NCBI GenBank assembly: GCA_024663395.1
Contig: JANFAH010000050.1
Location: 372,001-436,000, forward strand
Reading direction: 5' to 3'
DNA from: Pisolithus tinctorius
Lineage: Eukaryota > Basidiomycota > Agaricomycetes > Boletales > Pisolithaceae
Length of the DNA stretch: 64,000 bases
Of the stretch, positions 56,462 to 64,000 are shown one piece after another. Each line of letters opens with the position of its first letter. The stretch's first letter is position 1. Position numbers and translations under genes: made by a program. A model generated the notes under the pieces. It worked only from the letters and a program-made list of their open reading frames with translations, did no database searches and was not told the origin of the DNA.

Positions 56462-57538
56462 TCAGGTCTGGGACCCAGCAGAACTGGCACCGGCCTGGTC
56501 ACCTGACTCAGGCTGGGACCGGCTTTCCTCCTCTTCCTCCCTCAGCCCCTCCAACTCATCATCGAGTCCCTCAACGTCCCTGTCTTCCTCATCAGTGGTA
56601 TCCCAGTCTGAAGGGATGTCCAGTGCCAGGAACTCGAAGTGCTCCTCGACGTAGGTCTCGTAGGACTGGGCAAACCGGTAGAAATTCCTCGAAACCTCCT
56701 GCTGGGCCACTGTCAGGCCGACCACGTTGTCAGCCACGCACTCCACCGCTTTGATAAGACGCTCCATCTGATCACTGGTGACAGGGCCGACCCCAGTCTC
56801 TTCACCGACCTTTTTCGTCAATGGTCCCTTGCCCATGTCTTCGTCCTTGTCACCGGCGCCCTCGAGTACTTTGGCAGATGGCTGTCTTGATCTCTTCTTC
56901 TTCTCCCCAGCGCAAGGGGAGGTCATGTCGGCCTTCCTCTTCCCCTTGTCCCCAGCTGGCCCAACACCGGCCTCACCTTCAACTGGCCACCAGCAGCGCT
57001 CTTTGAGCTCATTGCACTGGTTGCAAGCCATGCGCTTCTTCTTGCTGTCAGTGCTGCGCACACAGGTTGTGTTGGTCTGGGCACATCAAAGGCAGCTGGT
57101 GGAATGTTAGTTGAAGAGCACCGGTAATGACCAAAATAGGACTTACCAAGGATTCATCACCTCGATGTTAGAACTGGCCCTGGTCGAACTACCCACCAGG
57201 GCATCAGCCCGCCAGCTCTCAGCCTCCTTTCTGGCCTCCTCAGCCTTGCGCGTGGCCTCTATCCTCTGCGCCTCTGCCTCTGCGCGTGCCCTCTCTTCTT
57301 CGAGCCAGGCCTGTTCTTGCCTCTCCGCCTCCAACTGGGTTTCCTCGGCCAGCCAGGCTTCTTCCTGCGCCTTCGCTTTGCGCCTCTTGCACTCAGCCAA
57401 CTTGCCACGGATGGCCTCATCATTGTTGTCGCTGCCTACCTGCAGCTCTTTGCTCATCGCCTGGGTCAGGTCGGGCAGGAGCTCTTGATCATATGGCATT
57501 CTGGACTGGTGAATAGACATGTCGAAGTGAGGAAACAA
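56462..57538 (-). pseudogene. Antisense accessory gene in gypsy-2: coiled coil plus cysteine cluster
   Basis: Exon 1 (57538-57147) has MPYDQELLPDLTQAMSKEL and a strongly charged Ala/Glu/Arg coiled-coil region (EAWLAEETQLEAERQEQ, RARAEAEAQRIEATRKAEE). A 51-nt intron (57146-57096, GTAAGT..ACCAG, with a CTAAC branch-like site) leads to exon 2 (57095-56462), where C-x2-C and further cysteines lie before a basic segment and CNQCNELKERCWW. A nuclear-signal-like GEKKKRSRQ, a helical middle (DQMERLIKAVECVADNVVGL) and an acidic tail follow. One in-frame TGA (57086-57088) lies inside the first cysteine pair, where CGA would fit. Zn-binding DNA contact is plausible from the Cys spacing but unproven. Similar genes recur in Boletales genomes as I recall. 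Confidence 0.65.
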
Positions 57539-57634
57539 ACCTGAAGTGGACCAGTCTTAAGTCCCCCAGTTTTCAAGGTCAGACACGAAACTTTCGATCT
57601 CAGCATTGTCCTCATTGGAGCCTCATGGGCTTGG

Positions 57635-57651
57635 CTCCAAGAGGGGGATAC
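57635..57651 (+). promoter_or_regulatory. Polypurine tract of gypsy-2
   Basis: AAGAGGGGGATAC stands directly before the 3' LTR and would prime plus-strand DNA. Confidence 0.7.
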
Positions 57652-58225
57652 TGTCATGACCGTGCCCAGACCACCCCAGACTGGCTCTACCCCGGTCTCG
57701 ACCAGTCCCATCCAACCCTTTCCCTGGTCCCAGCCTTAACCCTTTGACCCAGAAACGTGTTAGCTCACGAGGCACTGCAAGGCAGTGCCCAGTCGAGTTG
57801 TCCCCTCAGTTGGTACCGGGCCGGTGTAACACCCGGCCCAGCCACATGTCCTGCCCCGGTTCCTGGTAATCCCTTGTCCATAGTCCTTGCTTGATAAGAT
57901 TCTTTGTAACACTACTTACCAATCATTGCTGTACCGGCGCAGACCAGTCTCCGGTGCTACGTTACACTTAGGTTACTTCTAGTATTTAAGCTGTAGGATA
58001 TTCTGTTTAGCCTCAGTCTGAAATCAAACTAGTTCTTGTCTTAACCCGGTCTCTCTCATCCTCTGTCTTCTGTCTCTTGACTGGACTACGGCCCACGCAA
58101 GGGAATAGCGCTGCGCCCTCAGTCGCTAAGTCCAATAGTCCAAACCCCTTGATATCTCGTATTACCCTCTAACCCCCGACCGGACTCCAGACCAGCCTTG
58201 GACCGGTGAAGACCCGGACTTAACA
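57652..58225 (+). repeat. 3' LTR of gypsy-2, complete
   Basis: It is 574 bp long, TGTCATGAC to CTTAACA. TATA-like GTATTTAAG is at about 57982. It is followed by the AAGGG duplication. Confidence 0.95.
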
Positions 58226-58388
58226 AAGGGTCAGCTTTGATCTATCACTGCCAGCTAACAGGATGTGCCCATGGTGGCTTGGTGTTGATGACCAGCAGAC
58301 TAGAATTAGGTGTTCTGGTCACAGTCCTCCAACTTGGTGTTGCTGGATTGTTGTCCCTCCCTGGCTAGAGAACTGATCAACATTCCAG
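58226..58388. other. Short flank between gypsy-2 and the KDZ gene
   Basis: This continues the sequence interrupted by gypsy-2. It may hold a 5' part of the KDZ gene, but no motif supports that. Confidence 0.25.
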
Positions 58389-61300
58389 ATGTCATTTCAT
58401 CACCCAAGGAAGTTTTTGAATCACTGTTCCTCAATTCCCATGACCTCTGACTCATGTTCCTCTGGGAGTCATCCTGCCCCTGTACCAGTCTCCGACTTGC
58501 AGTCCTCTGGGGGTCAAGCAGTACTTGTTGACCATGACCAGGTTGAGCTGCTGTGCCATGCACCAGGCACAGCCAATTTTTACCTTCCCATTGAACATCT
58601 GGTCACTTTGCCTGGGCATCACAGTTTCATGCAGCTGCCTCAGGGGACTTCAGCCCTCTCCACTGCTTCTGCTACAAATTCCCCTCCCCTCATGGGAGCT
58701 TGCCTCCCATCTGAGGATGAGCTCGCCCCTGCCCATTTGGATCGTCTAATGGAGGGCTACATGTCAGTCATGATGACTTTTTTGCCCCACCATCCTCGCT
58801 GTCCTGCAATGCTCACAAGAAAATGAGACAGTGGCAACGGTGGTTGTCCAAAACCATCCCCTCACTTATTGAGCCCTTTCTCACATATTGACAGCTTTCT
58901 AGAAACTTCCAGCACCATGTTGACTATGAGCGACCAGAGTGTAGTTGCATTTCTTGATGATTGAAGGTTCTTTGTGTTAGTTTCAATGGTAAGACTTTAT
59001 TGCATGTTTTCCTCTCTACTTAGACATATGGCTTGTGCTAGGTTTGCAAATGGTTGATCTCACTGTCTGTCCATGTGCACTGGCAGCACTTCAGCTCCTG
59101 CAGATGGGGTACTTCCCATCTGTGCCACTGGGGCCAACCCTTGCTGTCAGTTTACAGCTTCTGAGTCTGGTCAGGCAGGTCTTTATGTGCATGGCCCCAA
59201 ACATTTCTGCATGGTGCGAGTCCCTTGAAGCATATCTTGCTAGTATGGGCTACAAGGTAGACACAAGGGTTTGTGCCTGAATTCTGTCCCAATGATTATA
59301 TTATCTGTATCCACTGTTTTCATTTATGTTGTGATTGTGAGACTACAGTTTTGTGTATGTCTAACCTATTGGGACTTCATTGTTTGTGTCTAATGAATGA
59401 TTGCACTGTGGTTGTATGAAGGTGCACATGTCTGTAGATCTGATCTTGTGTTGTATTTATCAAGTCAATGCATGCTTTTAACTATTTCCATCCATATCTA
59501 TTAATGATGTTTGCTAATGATACTTACAGGAAGGTATATGTTGAAGGTTTAGTAATGCATACCACTGGTATTGCATCCTGGAAATCAGTCGATGAATATG
59601 TTCAACAACACCTGGAAAGTGCTGCAACCCCACCAGCAGACATCCTCCCTGCAGTTCCATCATCCTCTCACCACCCTCCAGATGTCTCAAGCTCAAGGAC
59701 ATGGCCTTCAGAATACCTATGAAAACATTGTCCATTATGCTTTGGTAGTTGCAACTGGAAAAATAATAATAGGTATGTTTCTTGATGCATATACATAATT
59801 GCATGTTACTAAATAGTCTTGGATCCTAGCTCCTCTGATCCTGATGCAATTGTTTGCATTGATGCTTGCTTTACCCAGAAACATAGAAGAAGTCAACAGG
59901 ATGACCCAGTAAACCCTACAGGTTCAGTTTTTCTGTCACAAGAAGACATTGATACTATGGAATGTGAGGTTGAATGGTTGAGAAGGACAAAGGCATCAGT
60001 GCAAAAGAGGAGTGGTCAGTCTTCTAAGAAGAATTGTGGAGATGAGGATAGGTTTGAGCAGGGTATGAGGATACCACCATCAGTCCTCAAGGGTTGTAAT
60101 GAATCCTTCACTGCAGCTGATGAGAGACATCAGAAAGTGAGCTTAGTCATTTAACCTGTCTGCAACATTCTGATGGTGGTATAGGCAAGTACCCAATTCT
60201 TTTCAGATACTGGAGTTATGGCCCTACTCTGTCATCATGATGATGTTATTCACCTTGCCAACATGACTTCAGCAGGGGAGAAGCAACACTATGCACTTGC
60301 CCTCATCAAATCATTATTCAGTCTCCTCCCTGATGATTTTCACATTGGGCTGTTATATGACATAGGCTGTCAGCTCAAACAGAGCTGCAGAAAGTGGGGC
60401 TACCTTGGGCCATTTCTGCCCTGAATTTCTTTTGCTATATCAGTCTGTCATGCCTTTGGTCATCAATGGGCTTTCCAGTTCATCTATCACACTTGGAAAT
60501 GAGAAGGATTTGGGCTTTCTGATGGAGAGGGTTGTGAGCGATTTTGGAGTTCAATTAAGCCACTAATACCCAAGTTTCTGGGGTATGCAATTAGTTGTGT
60601 CACAAAATGCAGGCTAATATTTTATTCAGTATCATCAATGCCTCTTCGTCATTGACTCCCAGGTGCACTATCTTGACATGAAGAGTCTTACTGGTCTTGG
60701 CCAGTGGCTTTTGCAGCGCTGGAACCACTGTCAAGAAAAAAAGACTTCTGCAAAAAAGGGCCTAAGAAAATCTGGAATCAATATTCAGACACTTCAAGCT
60801 GAATGGGAGGCTCAGGTTTCAGTACAAACCAAGCCAGCATCTCATAAGCTTCCTGTATAAGTCATTCCTCTTGCTGTGAGGTGGCAATAAATTAAGGGCA
60901 CTCTGCAAAAGCCACAGAAAATTTTATAATGCAAATGATGGCAACTCAGAAATCACTGGAAACTTATGAAGCTAGACTAGATGAACTGGAGAAGGGTCTT
61001 CTCCAAGGAGGGGCTGATATGACAAATTTAAATATACAGTTAGCAGAGTGTCAGAAAAAGATTACATGTTTCAAGCAAGCTTCACAGAGACAGAGGGCAA
61101 GCCTTGGGATAGATGGGCTTGCAGAGCTTTCCAGGCTCCAGAATAGTTCCTTTCTTCAGGCTGGTGGTTCTTCCTCTTCTAGATTTATAAGTTGATTGAA
61201 TTCAAAGCATTCAGCTGCATATGCATGCATTGGCAATCAAGAAGCATATCTGAGACCATCTGTGTCAACGAAAGTTTGAATTAGAGAGACTAGAACAGTC

Positions 61301-62225
61301 TTACCAACAGACAGTTAGTGGTAAGTGGTGCTCTCAAGCATTTGCCTCTTGTGGTTGACTGCTTTGAAGAACAAAAACTTCAAATCCATGTGGAAGGATC
61401 TGTCCAGCAAAGAGAACTGGGAATTGTCAAGCTTTCTACCTCCTACAGTAATTTGTGTTTGCAGTTGGTAGCTCTCATCCGCCAGGGGAAAGCCCCTCAA
61501 GGGGCCATTGCACCTATACTGATCCAAAGGGATGGCTTGTTCAAACTAGATGTGGATGATGATATCTGGCAGGATATTGGTCTTGAGGATGATTTTGTGG
61601 GATTTCCACTGGTTTGGTTAGCTGATGAAAGGGTGCACTTGGGGATCAGGTCACTCCTTGAGCTGAAGAGGTGTGAGGAGGAGGAAAGGAGGCTCCTGTA
61701 TGAAAGAAAAACCTTAATGGAATGGCACTCAGAAGAATGGAGACGGCTGGAGACATGCAGAGTGGATGCAGGTAAGAGAGCTGTTGTGTCATTGCATGTA
61801 TTAAGATAATTGAATGAAAATCAGGTGCAGATCTTGCATATGAACTGGACTGCAGGGCTTCAGCACTAGCAAGTCTGAGTCTCTTGTGGCAGGAAAAATT
61901 GAGGGACTTTCCAGGAGGTGCTGATGAGAGCTGGGAGGCAAGGGTTGAAGAATGGAGGAATATGGATTATGCACCACTCATCATGGACATGGACAGAAAT
62001 GAAGAGGTGGGATGGGAGGACTTGGAATCTGAGAATGATGATGGGGATGATGAAATGCTTGATGATGACTTGCTGTGTGTTGCTGAGGAATTGGCTCTTG
62101 CAGATGAATATCACCAACAGTTCAGTGAGATGTCATTGACAGAGTTCTCATGGGCAGATGACTGGGAATTAGATGTATTGGATATGGATCCCCCATCATC
62201 TCCAAGTAAAAGACCATGTAGATAA
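58389..62225 (+). pseudogene. KDZ-type (CxC1-like) transposase gene, decayed
   Basis: The order of motifs is that of basidiomycete KDZ transposases: RQWQRWLSKTIPSLIEPFLT (about 58830), the cysteine cluster CPCALAALQLLQMGYFPSVP (59065-59120), APNISAWCESLEAYLASMGY, then the catalytic core with IDACFTQKHRR (first Asp, about 59850), ALIKSLFSLLPDDFHIGLLY, DIGCQLKQSC (second Asp, about 60360) and LSDGEGCERFW (Glu, about 60520). The tail has LTGLGQWLLQRW, LVALIRQGKAPQGA, GLFKLDVDDDIWQDIGLEDD (about 61530-61590) and an acidic end after a 53-nt intron (GTAAGA..AATCAG, about 61771-61824). Several stops and frame changes (for example TGA after PFLP near 60422) break it. Terminal repeats were not identified. 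Confidence 0.8.
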
Positions 62226-62324
62226 TGAAGCTAGTCTTGTCTGTCTCTGAAAAATTCATTAGATGAGTGCCCATGGCATCTGAGGTGTTTTAATATACCA
62301 GGAGTATGCAAAATTGGGGGGATG

Positions 62325-63381
62325 GCCCCCAGTAACCTCTAAAGCTATGATGAAACATGCTACTGGCCTCAAGAAAGGGAGTGGGATGTCCCACAGTAGC
62401 TTCCAAAGCTACCATGGGACATCCCATTGGCCTATGGAAGGGTGGTTGGGATGTCCCACAGTAGCCTCTGAAGCTATCATGGGACATCCCATTGACCTCT
62501 GGAAGGGGGGATGGGATGTCCCACAGTAGCTTCCAAAGCTACCTTGGGACATCCCATTGGCCCATGGAAGGGGGATGGGATGTCCCACAGTAGCCTCTGA
62601 AGCTATCATGGGACATCCCACTGTCCTATGGAAGGGGGGGGTGGGATGTCCCACAGTAGCCTCCAAAGCTATCAAGGGGCATCCCACTGTCCTGGGCATG
62701 GGGCCCCATGCCAATCAGATCATATAGCATCCTATGCCAGTGGGGCACTCACATGCTCATCCCCCACAATAGCATCATTTTGATACTATGTACGTATGTA
62801 TGTATGTACCTCAACTGTAATTTGGAAACAAAAGTAGTGATCTTAGTAAGGAGTGACTGTTGTAACAAACACAAGAACTTACAGTACTATTGGGGGGATT
62901 CTGAATCCATTAACCTTTAGTAATTGACAGGTTCACCTTCATCCACATTGTACAATTCTGCAGATGGCATCACACAAACACACTCATTGCCTGGTAGTCT
63001 TCAAATATCACTTAATATGTATAGTAAGTGTGTTTTGGGAGGGTAATGTTTTCATCCATCCCCCCAGTTTGATGGGTATGCTCATTGTCTGGATGATGAT
63101 CATAACAGCAATGTGTTTGTGAATGAAAGCTGGCATTCCAATGTGGGTGCAAGCTGCACATTTGCAGTTGAGGACCCCTGACACCTAAGGCAGCCATGGG
63201 ACAGCCCAGAATATATTACCAAAGCACTGGGATTATGGGACATCCCAGGTCCTGCACACTGTAAATAGCCCTGGGACATGGCCAGATGTCCCTGGGATGA
63301 CCTGGTCTGAGTGGCTTGTAGCTTGGATGATTTGCAGAAGAACTTCAGCCTAAATGCTTATGAAAATTGGTTACCTGAAGT
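62325..63381 (+). repeat. Composite repeat copy C
   Basis: A minisatellite block (62325-62700) of about five units is followed by the conserved middle (CAATCAGATCATATAGC; TTGTACAATTCTGCAGATGG) and the conserved 3' part ending GGTTACCTGAAGTG at 63381. The tRNA-like segment seen in copies A and B was not found here. Confidence 0.7.
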
Positions 63382-63384
63382 GAC

Positions 63385-63958
63385 TGAGGTAGCCTACAGA
63401 TATTTCTACAAAAGATGTGGCCATCGAGGCAGAGGAGGCCCTCTTGGTCTAATGACCAGCAGAGGTCTGTCAGAGCTGGGAGGTGGGAAGTGGAGACAGG
63501 GTCAGAGGGCAATGCAGAGATGATGTCAGCATGGAGCTGCTCAACATTGAAGATCATGGCAGCTTGGAGCACAGGGGCCAAGAGGTGGGTAGTACAGAGG
63601 GACAAAGTGAACTGTTCCTGGGTAAACACAGGGTGGAGGTTATGAGGGTTTACCTGTGCATAGTCCTTATCCCCCTCTTTTGGGTAAACATCCCAGTGGC
63701 AGGTAAGTGTGTTGGGCTTGGCTCCAAGGTGGCCAGGGTGGAAGCAGATGGCTAGATTGAACTGGGAGAGGTACTCTGACCAACGAGCCTGATGGTGGGT
63801 TAGGACCTTAGAGGTGGAGAAGTACTCCAAGTTTTTATGGTTGGTCACCACATCAGCAGGGGTGGCAGAGCCTTCCAAGTCATGTCACCAGTAGCAGAAG
63901 GCCTCAAAAATGGCCAACAACTCCTTATCATGAGTGTCATAGTTGAGCTCTGGAGCAG
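63385..63958 (-). pseudogene. Gypsy pol fragment: RNase H to start of integrase
   Basis: On the - strand APELNYDTHDKELLAIFEAF, then a TGA in place of Arg, VVTNHKNLEYFSTSKVLTHH, PGHLGAKPNTLTCHWDVYPK and DQEGLLCLDGHIF. It aligns with gypsy-2 residues over the same region (FEVFQTWRHYLEGSAVPVVV). It is bounded by composite repeat C and by the start of an LTR. Confidence 0.8.
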
Positions 63959-63960
63959 TG

Positions 63961-64000
63961 TGTCATGACCATGACATCAGCATAAGCCCCTAACATCTAC
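63961..64000 (+). repeat. Start of a gypsy-type LTR, cut by the window end
   Basis: TGTCATGACCATGACATCAG resembles the TGTCATGACC start of the gypsy-2 LTR. Only 40 bases are present. Confidence 0.4.

Larger units (their letters stand above)
50930..58225 (+). mobile_element. Young Ty3/gypsy chromovirus (gypsy-2) with antisense gene
   Basis: The outer ends are TGTCATGAC and CTTAACA, with a perfect AAGGG duplication (50925-50929, 58226-58230). The 3' LTR is complete (574 bp). The 5' LTR keeps only its first 354 bp; its last 220 bp, the primer site and the start of gag are deleted. Over the shared 354 bp there are nine substitutions and no indels, all nine at CpG. gag and pol are open and joined by a -1 frameshift site. 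An accessory gene lies on the opposite strand between pol and the 3' LTR. The element is CpG-rich compared with its surroundings. Confidence 0.95.

Noticed and set aside
57143..57544. Open frames on the + strand opposite the antisense gene
   Set aside because: They are shadows of the charged coiled-coil exon, with composition imposed by the opposite strand.

Overview
This window is a gene-poor, transposon-dense stretch of a mushroom-forming fungus (Basidiomycota, Agaricomycetes). The signs are introns of about 47-55 nt with GT..AG ends, chromodomain Ty3/gypsy elements, copia elements with very long Gag proteins, a PIF/Harbinger element, a KDZ (Kyakuja-Dileera-Zisupton) transposase, Tad1-like LINE pieces and two uncharacterised protein families that I recall as large in ectomycorrhizal Boletales. 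The order is an inference; I do not name a genus. No ordinary housekeeping gene was recognised.

Layout. 0.1-7.1 kb: a PIF/Harbinger element with a broken transposase (+) and a likely second gene (-), itself hit by a solo LTR and by a 1.5-kb fold-back Tc1/mariner-like element. 7.08-19.6 kb: copia sequence (-) interrupted by a complete 6.8-kb gypsy chromovirus (+); a copia RT piece abuts a copia LTR, primer site and gag; then family F2 copy 1 (-). 19.6-25.5 kb: hairpin-rich spacer and family F1 copy X (+). 25.6-27.6 kb: diverged repeats and a second fold-back. 27.7-30.2 kb: a composite repeat made of hairpin minisatellite plus tRNA-Val-like SINE segments. 30.2-38.5 kb: scattered LINE fragments, solo LTRs and gene remnants. 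39.2-41.2 kb: second composite repeat, inverted. 41.2-42.0 kb: solo LTR. 43.1-51.0 kb: F1 copy Y (-) and F2 copy 2 (+), a divergent pair that mirrors the first locus. 50.9-58.2 kb: a young gypsy chromovirus with an open pol, a -1 frameshift site and an antisense accessory gene. 58.3-62.2 kb: KDZ transposase gene. 62.3-64 kb: third composite repeat, a gypsy fragment and the start of an LTR.

Two threads run through the window. First, decay by CpG transition: the older gypsy has eleven in-frame stops, all TGA where arginine CGA is expected, and the two LTRs of the young gypsy differ at nine sites, all of them CpG transitions. Second, a pair of uncharacterised genes (F1 and F2) occurs twice as a divergent unit in opposite orientations, with conserved introns and with unusual loop-conserved hairpins in the spacers and introns. 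That pair is the best candidate here for an undescribed system.
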